Of a stretch of 64,000 nucleotides of DNA, positions 47,637 through 55,874 are shown piece by piece (the stretch's first letter is position 1; the number at the start of each line of letters is the position of its first letter). Source of the stretch: Bacillus sp. AZ43 (GTDB lineage: Bacteria; Actinomycetota; Actinomycetes; Mycobacteriales; Geodermatophilaceae). The DNA lies in contig SPQJ01000011.1 in NCBI GenBank assembly GCA_004570425.1, positions 32,337-96,336 of the forward strand, in the 5' to 3' direction. The notes beneath the pieces are model-generated. The model was given only the letters and a program-made list of their open reading frames with translations. It searched no databases and had not been told where the DNA came from. The translations under genes were made by a program, and so were the position numbers.

Positions 47637-48740
47637 CTAGCCGATGCCGAGCTCCTCGCAGGCGGCGGCGAACTCGCCGGTGCACAGCTCCTCGGCGGTC
47701 ACGAACTCGTCCTCGACGACGTCGTTGACGTTGTCGCGGAAGATGGCGACCGGCGTCAGCAGGACCGAGGGCACCTCACGCCCGCCCTCGGGGTCCTCGA
47801 CGGTGTCCGTGGTCTCGCCCTCCTCGCCGTTGATCAGCGCGACGGCCAGCTCGGCGAGCGCGTTGGCCTCCTCGCGGATCGACTTGTAGACCGTCATGCA
47901 CTGGTCGCCGGCGAGGATGTTCTGCAGGCCCTCCACCGTGGCGTCCTGACCGGTCACGTTGTTCGCGCCGGCGGCGTTGTTGCGGCCCAGGATCTGGATC
48001 ACCGAGTTGGCCAGGCCGTCGTTCGCGGCCAGCACGCCCTGGATGTTGCCGCCGTTCTGCGTGTACATCTGCTCGAAGATCGTGGCGGCCTGCTGGTTGT
48101 CCCAGTCGGGCACGGCCTGCTCCGCGACCTGGGTGTACTGGGTCATCTCGTCGAGCACCTCGTGGGCGCCCTGCGAGAACAGGGTGGCGTTGTTGTCGTC
48201 GGGCGAGCCGTTGAGGAAGGCGATGTTGCCCTGCGTCACGCCGTTGGCCTCGAGGCACTGCGCGAGCCCCTGGCCCTGCAGCCGCCCGACCTCGGTGTTG
48301 TCGAAGGAGACGTAGTACTCGGCCTGACCGCCCAGCGTGAGCCGGTCGTAGTCGATCGTCTGCACGCCCTCCGCGGCCGCCTGCTCCTGGATCTGCGCAC
48401 CCGACGCCGAGTCGAGGTTGACGATCGCGAGGACGGTGGCGCCCTCGGTGATCATCTGCTCGGCGATGGTGGCCTGCCGCTGGGCGTCGCCCTCGGCGTT
48501 CTGGATGTCGTACTCGACGCCGGCCTCCTCGAACGCCTCCTCGAGGTAGGGCCGGTCGAAGTTCTCCCAGCGGACCGAGGACTCGGTGTCGGGCAGGATC
48601 ACGCCGACCTTGCCCTCGGCCTCGCCGCCGCCCCCACCTCCTCCTCCGCCGCCGCCCCCGCCGCTGTCCTCGCCGCACGCCGCCAGGCCGAGGACGAGGG
48701 ACGCCGCCAGTGCCGTCATCAGGGTGCTCGGTCGCGCCAT
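47637..48740 (-). CDS. Xylose-type sugar ABC transporter substrate-binding lipoprotein (XylF-like)
   Basis: A 367-residue type-1 periplasmic-binding-protein-fold lipoprotein. The signal ends in lipobox LAAC (cysteine about residue 22). A run of about 13 glycines then forms a tether. The mature domain has KVGVILPDTESSVRWENFDRPYLEEAF, IAEQMITEGATVLAIVNLDS and NVTGQDATVEGLQNILAGDQCMTVYK, the XylF/RbsB pattern. It captures the sugar outside the cell and delivers it to the permease. The ATG at 48740 has an AGGTAGGT-like site upstream. It is first in its operon and divergent from fadA; no sugar-responsive regulator gene is adjacent. Confidence 0.9.
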   Translation of the reverse strand: MARPSTLMTALAASLVLGLAACGEDSGGGGGGGGGGGGGEAEGKVGVILPDTESSVRWENFDRPYLEEAFEEAGVEYDIQNAEGDAQRQATIAEQMITEGATVLAIVNLDSASGAQIQEQAAAEGVQTIDYDRLTLGGQAEYYVSFDNTEVGRLQGQGLAQCLEANGVTQGNIAFLNGSPDDNNATLFSQGAHEVLDEMTQYTQVAEQAVPDWDNQQAATIFEQMYTQNGGNIQGVLAANDGLANSVIQILGRNNAAGANNVTGQDATVEGLQNILAGDQCMTVYKSIREEANALAELAVALINGEEGETTDTVEDPEGGREVPSVLLTPVAIFRDNVNDVVEDEFVTAEELCTGEFAAACEELGIG

Positions 48741-48895
48741 GGTGGGAGACCTACCTATTCGTTGGGGATGCATCGGAATTCCGGCGGCACATCCTGGCGG
48801 GTCCGGAGGTGTGACCGCAACCACACTTTCCGCCCGGTTTCCCGACCGTGACCTGGACACCGCCCCCCGACGTGGGGTGGCGGCTTGGCCGCTTG

Positions 48896-48911
48896 GTTAC
48901 CGGCGGGTAAC
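48896..48911. promoter_or_regulatory. Inverted repeat upstream of fadA (operator candidate)
   Basis: GTTACC-GGCG-GGTAAC, perfect 6-bp arms, 55 bp before the fadA start and about 155 bp before the divergent xylF-like start. Its GTTAC-N-GTAAC type resembles TetR-family operators of actinobacterial fatty-acid catabolic genes; the match is from memory, not a motif scan. Confidence 0.45.
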
Positions 48912-48965
48912 TTGACCGGTGCCGCGCCCCCTCCCGGGCCGGCCCCGAACTGCTGCGGAGGTCAC

Positions 48966-50168
48966 ATGTCCCGCTCGCTGCGTGAGGTCGTCTTCGTCGA
49001 CGGCGTGCGCACCCCCTTCGGCAAGGCCGGCCCGAAGGGCATCTACGCCGAGACCCGCGCCGACGACCTCGTCGTCCGGGTCATCCGCGAGCTGCTGCGC
49101 CGCAACCCGGCGCTGCCGGCCGACCGCGTCGACGAGGTGGCGATCGCCGCCACCACCCAGACCGGCGACCAGGGCCTCACGCTCGGCCGCACCGCCGCGC
49201 TGCTGGCCGGCCTGCCGAAGTCCGTGCCCGGCTACTCGATCGACCGCATGTGCGCCGGCGCCATGACCGCGGTGACCACCACGGCCAGCGGCATCGCCTT
49301 CGGCGCCTACGACGTCGCCATCGCCGGCGGTGTCGAGCACATGGGCCGCCACCCGATGGGCGAGGGCGTCGACCCCAACCCGCGGATCGTCAGCGAGAAG
49401 CTGGTCGACCCCTCGGCACTGGTCATGGGCTCGACCGCGGAGAACCTGCACGACCGCTTCCCGCACCTGACCAAGGAGCGCGCCGACGCGTTCGCGCTGG
49501 CCAGCCAGCAGAAGTACGCCAAGGCCGTCGCCAACGGGCAGATCGGTCCGGAGCTGGTGACCATGGCGACGCGCTCGGCCGAGAACGGCTGGGGCGTCGC
49601 GACCGTCGACGAGCCGCCGCGGCCCGGGACGACGCTGGAGCAGCTCGCCACGCTGAAGACCCCGTTCCGCCCGCACGGACACGTGACCGCCGGCAACGCC
49701 GCCGGTCTCAACGACGGCGCCACCGGCTGCCTGCTGGCCGCCGAGGACGTGGCGGTCGAGCTCGGGCTGAACGTCGGCATGCGGCTGGTGGGCTACGGCT
49801 TCGTCGGCGTGGAGCCCGAGGTGATGGGCATCGGCCCGGTGCCCTCGACGGAGCGGGCCCTGCAGCGCACCGGCCTGACCATCGACGACATCGGCCTCTT
49901 CGAGCTCAACGAGGCCTTCGCCATCCAGGTGCTGGCCTTCCTCGACCACTTCGGCATCGCCGACGACGACGAGCGGGTCAACCCGTGGGGCGGCGCCATC
50001 GCCGTCGGCCACCCGCTGGCGTCCTCCGGCGTCCGCCTCATGACCCAGCTGTCGCGGCAGTTCGCCGAGCGACCCGACGTCCGCTACGGCCTCACCGCCA
50101 TGTGCGTCGGCCTCGGCATGGGCGCCACCGTGATCTGGGAGAACCCCAACTGGGAGGGCGACAAGTGA
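48966..50168 (+). CDS. fadA: Acetyl-CoA C-acyltransferase (3-ketoacyl-CoA thiolase)
   Basis: Thiolytic cleavage of 3-ketoacyl-CoA, the last step of beta-oxidation. The 400 residues have active Cys in SIDRMCAGAMTAV (about residue 94), His in GHPLASSGVRLM and the second Cys in TAMCVGLGMGATVIWEN. LFELNEAFAIQVLAF and NPWGGAIAVGHP are typical of degradative thiolases. The ATG has GGAGG at 6 nt. It overlaps fadB by 4 bp, forming the trifunctional-type FadA-FadB complex. The inverted repeat upstream suggests control by a fatty-acid-responsive repressor. Confidence 0.96.
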   Translation: MSRSLREVVFVDGVRTPFGKAGPKGIYAETRADDLVVRVIRELLRRNPALPADRVDEVAIAATTQTGDQGLTLGRTAALLAGLPKSVPGYSIDRMCAGAMTAVTTTASGIAFGAYDVAIAGGVEHMGRHPMGEGVDPNPRIVSEKLVDPSALVMGSTAENLHDRFPHLTKERADAFALASQQKYAKAVANGQIGPELVTMATRSAENGWGVATVDEPPRPGTTLEQLATLKTPFRPHGHVTAGNAAGLNDGATGCLLAAEDVAVELGLNVGMRLVGYGFVGVEPEVMGIGPVPSTERALQRTGLTIDDIGLFELNEAFAIQVLAFLDHFGIADDDERVNPWGGAIAVGHPLASSGVRLMTQLSRQFAERPDVRYGLTAMCVGLGMGATVIWENPNWEGDK

Positions 50169-52264
50169 CCAGCACCCAGAGCAAGCCCGTGTTCGAGAAC
50201 GAGGTCGTCACCGAGGCCAAGGTCCGGTTCCTCAACCTGCCCGGCCTCTCCGGCGAGTTCGCGCTGATCACGATCGACAACGGGCACGACCACACCCGCC
50301 CGTCGACGTTCGGCCCCGGCGGGCTGGCGTCGCTGGACGCGGCCCTGGACGAGATCGCCGCCCACTCCCCCGCCCCCGTGGCGATCGGTGTGACCGGCAA
50401 GCCGTTCATCTTCGCCGTGGGTGCGGACCTCTCCGGCGTCCCGTCGGTCACCGACGCGACCGCGGCGCGGGAGATCGCCGAGACCGGGCACCGGGTGTTC
50501 CGCCGGCTGAAGGACTCGCCGGTGCCGACGTTCGCCTTCGTCAACGGCGTGGCGCTGGGCGGCGGCCTGGAGCTGGCGCTGCACTGCCACTACCGGACGA
50601 TGGCGTCGACGGCGATGGTCGCCTTCCCCGAGGCGTTCCTCGGGCTGGTGCCCGGCTGGGGCGGCACGCAGCTGCTGCCGAACCTGATCGGCATCGACGC
50701 CGCCGTCACGGTGATCGTCGAGAACGCCCTGGCGCAGAACAAGATGACCCCGGCGCCGAAGGCGGCGAAGCTCGGCATCGCCGACACCGTCCTGGAGCCC
50801 GCGGACTTCCTCGAGCGGTCGCTCGAGTGGGCGGTCGGCGTGCTCGGCGGCTCGGTGTCCGTGGAGCGTCCCGAGGTCGACCGGTCGGCCTGGGACGGCG
50901 CCATCGAGCGCGCCCGCGGGATCGTCGCCGCGCGCACCCGGAACGCCTCCCCGGGCGCCGTCCGCTCGGTCGACCTGCTCGACCTGGCGCGCAACGGCGT
51001 CGAGGGCGAGGCCTTCACCGCCGGCACCAGGGCCGAGGACGACGCGCTCACCGAGCTGCTGATGAGCGACCCGCTGCGGGCCTCGCTGTACTCCTTCGAC
51101 CTGGTCAACAAGCGGGCGAAGCGGCCGGCCGGTGCGCCGGACAAGTCGCTGGCCCGCAAGGTCACCAAGGTCGGCGTCGTGGGCGCGGGCCTCATGGCCT
51201 CCCAGCTGGCGATGCTGTTCGTCCGCCAGCTGAAGGTGCCGGTCGTGCTGACCGACATCGACCAGGCGCGCGTGGACAAGGGCGTGGCCTACGTGCACGG
51301 CGAGCTGGACAAGCTGGCCCTGCGCGGCCGGCTCAACCAGGACAAGCTCAACCAGCTCAAGGGCCTGGTCACCGGCTCGCTGTCCAAGGACGTCTTCGCC
51401 GACGCCGACCTCGTCATCGAGGCCGTCTTCGAGGAGATGTCGGTCAAGCAGCAGGTGTTCCGTGAAGTCGAAGCGGTCGTGTCCGAGACGTGCGTGCTGG
51501 CGACCAACACCTCGGCGCTGTCGGTGACCGAGATGGCCTCCAAGCTCGAGCACCCCGAGCGCGTGGTCGGCCTGCACTTCTTCAACCCGGTCGCCGTCCT
51601 CCCACTGCTGGAGGTCGTGCGGGCCGAGCAGACCGACGACGCCACGCTGGCCACCGCCTTCGCCGTCGGCAAGTCGCTGAAGAAGTCGTGCGTGCTGGTC
51701 GCGGACGCCCCGGCGTTCGTGGTCAACCGGCTGCTCACCCGCTTCCTCGGCGAGGTGACCGCGTCGGTGGAGCAGGGCACGCCCGTGGCGGTCGCCGACC
51801 GCGCGCTGGACCCGCTGGGCCTGCCGATGACGCCGTTCGAGCTGCTCACGCTCGTCGGCCCGCCGGTGGCGCTGCACGTGGCCGAGCGCATGCACGAGGC
51901 CTTCCCCGACCGGTTCTCCGTCGGTGAGGGGCTCAAGAAGATGGTCGAGCTCGGCAAGTCGTCGGTGTACAGCGAGCCGGGCGTCGTCGACCCCGACCTC
52001 GCGGGCATCGACGCCGGCGACTCCCCGCTCACCGAGGACCAGGTGCGCGAGCGGGCCGTCGAGGCGCTGGCGCAGGAGATCCGGCTGATGCTGGACGAGG
52101 GCGTCGTGCAGGCCGTGCAGGACATCGACCTCTGCATGCTCCTCGGCGCGGGCTGGCCGTTCTGGCTGGGCGGCATCTCCGCCTACCTGGACCGGACCGG
52201 CGTCTCGGAGAAGGTCACCGGATCGCGGTTCCTGCCGCGGGGCGTGGCCTCGCTGCCCGCGTAG
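50165..52264 (+). CDS. fadB: 3-hydroxyacyl-CoA dehydrogenase/enoyl-CoA hydratase FadB
   Basis: A fused beta-oxidation enzyme of 699 residues. The N-terminal crotonase domain (about 1-190) has ALGGGLELALHCHYRTMA and FPEAFLGLVPGWGGTQLLP with the expected Glu residues. The NAD-binding domain starts at KVGVVGAGLMASQLAMLF (about 340). Dehydrogenase motifs are LVIEAVFEEMSVKQQVFREVEA, NTSALSV and GLHFFNPVAVLPLLEVV. It hydrates enoyl-CoA and oxidises the hydroxyacyl-CoA for FadA. The GTG start overlaps the fadA stop. A strong bidirectional terminator follows after 13 bp. Confidence 0.96.
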   Translation: MTSTQSKPVFENEVVTEAKVRFLNLPGLSGEFALITIDNGHDHTRPSTFGPGGLASLDAALDEIAAHSPAPVAIGVTGKPFIFAVGADLSGVPSVTDATAAREIAETGHRVFRRLKDSPVPTFAFVNGVALGGGLELALHCHYRTMASTAMVAFPEAFLGLVPGWGGTQLLPNLIGIDAAVTVIVENALAQNKMTPAPKAAKLGIADTVLEPADFLERSLEWAVGVLGGSVSVERPEVDRSAWDGAIERARGIVAARTRNASPGAVRSVDLLDLARNGVEGEAFTAGTRAEDDALTELLMSDPLRASLYSFDLVNKRAKRPAGAPDKSLARKVTKVGVVGAGLMASQLAMLFVRQLKVPVVLTDIDQARVDKGVAYVHGELDKLALRGRLNQDKLNQLKGLVTGSLSKDVFADADLVIEAVFEEMSVKQQVFREVEAVVSETCVLATNTSALSVTEMASKLEHPERVVGLHFFNPVAVLPLLEVVRAEQTDDATLATAFAVGKSLKKSCVLVADAPAFVVNRLLTRFLGEVTASVEQGTPVAVADRALDPLGLPMTPFELLTLVGPPVALHVAERMHEAFPDRFSVGEGLKKMVELGKSSVYSEPGVVDPDLAGIDAGDSPLTEDQVRERAVEALAQEIRLMLDEGVVQAVQDIDLCMLLGAGWPFWLGGISAYLDRTGVSEKVTGSRFLPRGVASLPA

Positions 52265-52277
52265 CCCCCACCTGACG

Positions 52278-52318
52278 CGACGGCCCGGCCCCTCAACGGC
52301 GAGGGAGCCGGGCCGTCG
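52278..52318. terminator. Bidirectional terminator after fadB
   Basis: A 12-bp stem (52278-52289 with 52307-52318) is extended by CCCTC/GAGGG and closed by an AACGGC loop, with one bulged A. It lies 13 bp past the fadB stop and 110 bp past the convergent gene end at 52429. T residues follow on the plus strand. Confidence 0.85.
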
Positions 52319-52428
52319 TCGTTCGCGCGGGACGGCTTCGAGTTCGCGGTGTCGTAGGCAGGTTCGCGGTCGACGGCGCACCCGGCCGCCACCCAGTGAA
52401 CTCGGGCCTGCCCCGCGCGGCCGAGGGG

Positions 52429-52707
52429 TCAGCGGAACTTGTGGGTGAGGCTCTCGATCGTGCGGTCGACCGACGCGACCTTGATGTGCGAGATGCCGGT
52501 GTCGGCGCCGGCGGCGAGCATCGCCTCGTGCGCCGCCCGCAGGGTCGCCCATACCGTGTCGGCCTCGCCCTCGAGCGTGGTGCCGAGCGCCCCGACCTCG
52601 TAGCGGAGTCCGGACGCCTGGATCACCGCGATGGCGGCCTCCACGTGCGCGTGCCGGTCACCGGGCGTACCAGGAGGCGACGGCGCCACCTGGATCTCGG
52701 CGATCAC
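52429..52707 (-). CDS. Thiamine-binding protein (MTH1187/YkoF family)
   Basis: A 92-residue protein beginning [47 protein letters not shown], the DUF77/MTH1187 pattern. Members bind thiamine-type ligands in a ferredoxin-like fold. The GTG start overlaps the stop of dxs by 3 bp (GTGA), so translation is coupled to dxs, a thiamine-pyrophosphate enzyme. A role in supplying or buffering the cofactor for Dxs is inference from this coupling. It is last in its operon, before the terminator region shared with fadB. Confidence 0.85.
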   Translation of the reverse strand: MIAEIQVAPSPPGTPGDRHAHVEAAIAVIQASGLRYEVGALGTTLEGEADTVWATLRAAHEAMLAAGADTGISHIKVASVDRTIESLTHKFR

Positions 52708-54614
52708 GCGTTGTCGATGGGCTCGACGACGTGGTTGTCGGCGCGCTCCCCCAGCTTGGCCGCCCACTCGACGACGCGGCGGGCGATGTCCTGCTCGGTC
52801 AGGCCGGCGTCGGCCCGCACCTGGCCGACGGTCCCGTGGTCGAAGAACTCCTGGGGAAGCCCGACGGCACGCACCGGGACGTCGCACTCCCGGTCCTGCA
52901 GCGCCTGCGAGAGGGTCGTCCCGACTCCCCCGGCGCGGCCGCCGTCCTCGACGGTGACGACGAGCCGGTGCCCGGCGGCGAGCTCCACGAGCTCCGGGGC
53001 GACCGGCAGGACCCAGCGCGGGTCGACGACGGTCACCTCGATGCCGTGGTCGGCGGCCCGCTCGGCGACCGCGAGGCAGGTCGGCACCATCGAGCCGACG
53101 GCGACCAGCAGGACGTCGCCACGGGCCGCGCGCCGCAGCACGTCGACCGGGCCACGACGCTCCAGGGCCGGGATCTCGACCGGCGGGGCGCCCTTCGGGA
53201 AGCGCACGACCGTGGGCCCGTCGGTCACCGCGACCGCCTCGCGCAGCGCCTCGCGCAGCGTCGACTCGTCGCGCGGCGCGGCCAGCCGCAGCCCGGGGAC
53301 GACCGACAGGATCGACATGTCCCACATGCCGTTGTGCGAGGCGCCGTCGGTACCGGTGACGCCGGCCCGGTCGAGGACGACGGTGACCGGCTGCCGGTGC
53401 AGGGCGACGTCCATGAGGAGCTGGTCGAAGGCCCGGTTGAGGAACGTCGAGTAGACGGCGACCACCGGGTGCAGCCCACCCATCGCCAGGCCCGCGGCCG
53501 AGGTGAGGGCGTGCTGCTCGGCGATGCCGACGTCGAAGGTCCGCTCGGGGAACCGCTCGGCGAAGGCGGCCAGGCCGGTGGGGTGCAGCATCGCCGCGGT
53601 GATGGCGACGACGTCGGAGCGCTCGGCACCGATGCGCACCAGCTCGTCGGAGAACGCCGTCGTCCAGTCCCGCGCCGCGACGGTCGACGTGCCGCTGTCC
53701 GGGTCGAACGTACCGGTGGCGTGCCAGGCGTCGATCTGGTCGGTCTCGGCCGGCGCGTACCCGAAGCCCTTGGTGGTGACGGCGTGCACGATGACCGGCC
53801 CGCCGAACGACCGGGCGCGGCGCAGCGCCGACTCCAGCATCTCGATGTCGTGCCCGTCGACGGGGCCGACGTACTTCAGCCCGAGGTCCTCGAACATGCC
53901 CTGGGGCGAGAGGACGTCCTTGAGGCCCTTCTTGATCGCGTGCAGCGCGTCGTACAGCGCCGACCCGACGACCGGAGCGCGGTGCAGCGCCTGACGGACG
54001 GCGTCGAGCGCCTGCTCGTAGCCGGGCCGCAGCCGCAGGGTGGCCAGCGCGTCGGCGACCCCGCCGATCGTCGGCGAGTACGAGCGGCCGTTGTCGTTGA
54101 CCACGATGACGACCGGGCGGTCCTGCGAGGCGGCGATGTTGTTCAGCGCCTCCCACGCCATGCCGCCGGTGAGCGCGCCGTCGCCGACGACGGCGACCAC
54201 CGGCCGCAGGTCACCCCGCACGGCGAAGGCCTTGGCGAGCCCGTCGGCGTAGGACAGCGAGGTGGAGGCGTGGCTGTTCTCGACCCAGTCGTGCTCGCTC
54301 TCGGCACGGCAGGGGTAGCCCGACAGCCCGCCGCGCTGGCGCAGCCGTGCGAAGCCGTCGACGCGTCCGGTGAGCATCTTGTGCACGTAGGCCTGGTGGC
54401 CGGTGTCGAACACGATCGGCTCGCGCGGCGACTCGAACACCCGGTGCAGGGCGATGGTCAGCTCGACGACACCGAGGTTGGGCCCCAGGTGGCCACCGGT
54501 CTTCGCGACGCTGGTCACCAGGGCGTCGCGGATCTCCGCGGCCAGGGCGGGCAGGTCTTCGGGCCTCAGGGCTCTGACGTCCTCGGGGCCCCGCAGCGAT
54601 CGCAGCAGCGGCAC
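52704..54614 (-). CDS. dxs: 1-deoxy-D-xylulose-5-phosphate synthase
   Basis: A TPP-dependent transketolase-like enzyme joining pyruvate and glyceraldehyde-3-phosphate, the entry of the MEP isoprenoid pathway. The 636 residues show [15 protein letters not shown], the TPP/Mg motif [18 protein letters not shown] and [18 protein letters not shown] with the catalytic Glu. [22 protein letters not shown] is also present. Start is GTG at 54614 with AGAGGA further up. A TACAGT hexamer at 54667-54672 is a possible -10. It occupies the same relative place downstream of RNase D as in mycobacteria, but here about 9 kb of other genes intervene. Confidence 0.97.
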   Translation of the reverse strand: MPLLRSLRGPEDVRALRPEDLPALAAEIRDALVTSVAKTGGHLGPNLGVVELTIALHRVFESPREPIVFDTGHQAYVHKMLTGRVDGFARLRQRGGLSGYPCRAESEHDWVENSHASTSLSYADGLAKAFAVRGDLRPVVAVVGDGALTGGMAWEALNNIAASQDRPVVIVVNDNGRSYSPTIGGVADALATLRLRPGYEQALDAVRQALHRAPVVGSALYDALHAIKKGLKDVLSPQGMFEDLGLKYVGPVDGHDIEMLESALRRARSFGGPVIVHAVTTKGFGYAPAETDQIDAWHATGTFDPDSGTSTVAARDWTTAFSDELVRIGAERSDVVAITAAMLHPTGLAAFAERFPERTFDVGIAEQHALTSAAGLAMGGLHPVVAVYSTFLNRAFDQLLMDVALHRQPVTVVLDRAGVTGTDGASHNGMWDMSILSVVPGLRLAAPRDESTLREALREAVAVTDGPTVVRFPKGAPPVEIPALERRGPVDVLRRAARGDVLLVAVGSMVPTCLAVAERAADHGIEVTVVDPRWVLPVAPELVELAAGHRLVVTVEDGGRAGGVGTTLSQALQDRECDVPVRAVGLPQEFFDHGTVGQVRADAGLTEQDIARRVVEWAAKLGERADNHVVEPIDNA

Positions 54615-54666
54615 GGCTCGACGGTGTCCTCTCGGTCGGCAGCAGCTGCCGGGCAGCCGCCGATCA

Positions 54667-54672
54667 ACTGTA
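54667..54672 (-). promoter_or_regulatory. Candidate -10 hexamer of dxs
   Basis: TACAGT on the minus strand, in a slightly AT-richer patch, would give a leader of about 45 nt with a CGGCAG/CTGCCG hairpin. No -35 consensus is clear. Confidence 0.35.
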
Positions 54673-54729
54673 ACTGCGCTTTCCCGCTCTTCGGGCCGCG
54701 GGCGAGGACCGGATGCAGGTCACACCCGA

Positions 54730-55098
54730 TCAGAGCCGGGGGACCCAGCGCTCGCCCCGCAGCGCGGCGGCGACCACCTCGACCCCGCGCGCGGCCGCCG
54801 CGAGCCGCGCGCCCTCGCGCTCGTAGGCCACCATCGCCGCGTCGATCGCGTCGGCCGGCAGCTGGTCGGCCAACTCCACGCGGACCGTGCGCCACCCCGC
54901 GCGCGCGGCCTCGAGCCCGGCGGCCACGTGGTCGCCGGCGAAGCGGGCCAGCAGCACGGGGTAGCGGCGCAGCACCTCGTGGGCCCGGTAGTCGGGCGGC
55001 ACGAGGTCGAACAACCAGGCGACGGCCGTGCGCTCCCAGTCGGGCGCACCCGGCGGGCGCACCTCCTCCGGCCAGCCCGGCGGGACGGTGGCGGTCAC
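54730..55098 (-). CDS. Conserved-looking hypothetical protein
   Basis: A 122-residue soluble protein starting VTATVPPGWPEEVRPPGAPDWERTAVAWLFDLVPPDYR and rich in Ala/Arg helices (HVAAGLEAARAGWRTVRVELADQLPADAIDAAMVAYEREG). The opening PPDW..TAVAWLFDL.PPDYR looks like a conserved actinobacterial segment, but no function is known to me. GTG start at 55098 without a strong ribosome site. It lies 36 bp after the DUF4177-like gene on the same strand and upstream of the dxs promoter region. Confidence 0.65.
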   Translation of the reverse strand: MTATVPPGWPEEVRPPGAPDWERTAVAWLFDLVPPDYRAHEVLRRYPVLLARFAGDHVAAGLEAARAGWRTVRVELADQLPADAIDAAMVAYEREGARLAAAARGVEVVAAALRGERWVPRL

Positions 55099-55133
55099 CG
55101 GGCCAGTCTCCCCGGCGGTGCCGACGGCCGGGG

Positions 55134-55364
55134 TCAGCCGTCCTTCTGCCGCTTGAGCCAGAACTGCTCGAAGCCCCAGGTGCCGGCGCCGCTGGAGTGG
55201 TAGCTCACCAGCTCCCAGCCCTCGGCGCCCAGCCGGTTGAGCACCGAGCTGGTGTCCCCCTGTTGGCGTTCGGACTGTCCGCCGGGGAGCTTGACGCTGA
55301 CCCCGGCTCGCTGCGACTCGGCGTCGTTGGCGGTGATGACGGAGGCGTATTCCCACGTGGGCAC
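55134..55364 (-). CDS. Small DUF4177-like protein
   Basis: A 76-residue protein with the layout of DUF4177: an N-terminal strand TWEYASVITAN, central NRLGAEGWELVSY and C-terminal FEQFWLKRQKDG. LNRLGAEGWELV is the hallmark of that small family, whose function is unknown. GTG start at 55364. It sits 9 bp downstream of the secreted Pro-rich protein gene on the same strand, so the two may be co-transcribed. Confidence 0.75.
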   Translation of the reverse strand: MPTWEYASVITANDAESQRAGVSVKLPGGQSERQQGDTSSVLNRLGAEGWELVSYHSSGAGTWGFEQFWLKRQKDG

Positions 55365-55373
55365 ACCCAGACG

Positions 55374-55844
55374 TTAGCCGGTCGGCTCTCCGGCCCCCGT
55401 GCCGCCGTCCACGACGCTCCCCAGGCAGGTGGGCAGCTCCAGCACGCAGTCGACGAGGCCACCCACCGCGTCGACGAGCCCGGTGAGCAGGCCGGTCACC
55501 GGATCCAGGACGCCGCCGGGTGGCACCGAGTCGTCCCCCGCCGTCGACCCGGGCTGGTAGCCGAGGGAGGTGTCGCCGGCCGGGGCGGGCACGCGCTCCC
55601 CCGGACCCGCCGGTGTACCGCTGGGGGCCTCGGGGATCACCGGCGAGGGCCCCTGGACCGGGGGCGGCGGGCCACCGGCCGCCGGTCCGGGGTCGGAGCG
55701 CGGCGCCGGTGGCCGCTCGGGCTCCGGCTGCTGCAGGGCCGACGGCATGTCGCCGATGTACCGGGGTTCTTCGTCGGGCAGCGCGGCGTAGCCGCCGAGC
55801 GCGAGGATGGCGGCAGCGCCGACGAACGCGGCAGTCCGGGCCAT
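55374..55844 (-). CDS. Secreted Pro/Gly-rich protein, function unknown
   Basis: A 156-residue protein with an N-terminal hydrophobic signal (TAAFVGAAAILALGGYAAL). A long disordered Pro/Gly/Ala stretch (about 25-110) follows. The C-terminal segment VTGLLTGLVDAVGGLVDCVLELPTCLGSVVDGG has two Cys that could pair. The middle is low complexity, so family assignment is not possible. It precedes the DUF4177-like gene on the same strand. The start has no clear ribosome site. It may be cell-wall-associated. Confidence 0.6.
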   Translation of the reverse strand: MARTAAFVGAAAILALGGYAALPDEEPRYIGDMPSALQQPEPERPPAPRSDPGPAAGGPPPPVQGPSPVIPEAPSGTPAGPGERVPAPAGDTSLGYQPGSTAGDDSVPPGGVLDPVTGLLTGLVDAVGGLVDCVLELPTCLGSVVDGGTGAGEPTG

Positions 55845-55874
55845 GGCGGGCAGGCTACCCGGGGATGACGCAGG

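Noticed and set aside
48600..48670. CCG/GCC repeat tract considered as a CRISPR or structural repeat
   Set aside because: It encodes the glycine tether of the sugar-binding protein and has no spacer structure. No CRISPR-like repeats were found anywhere.
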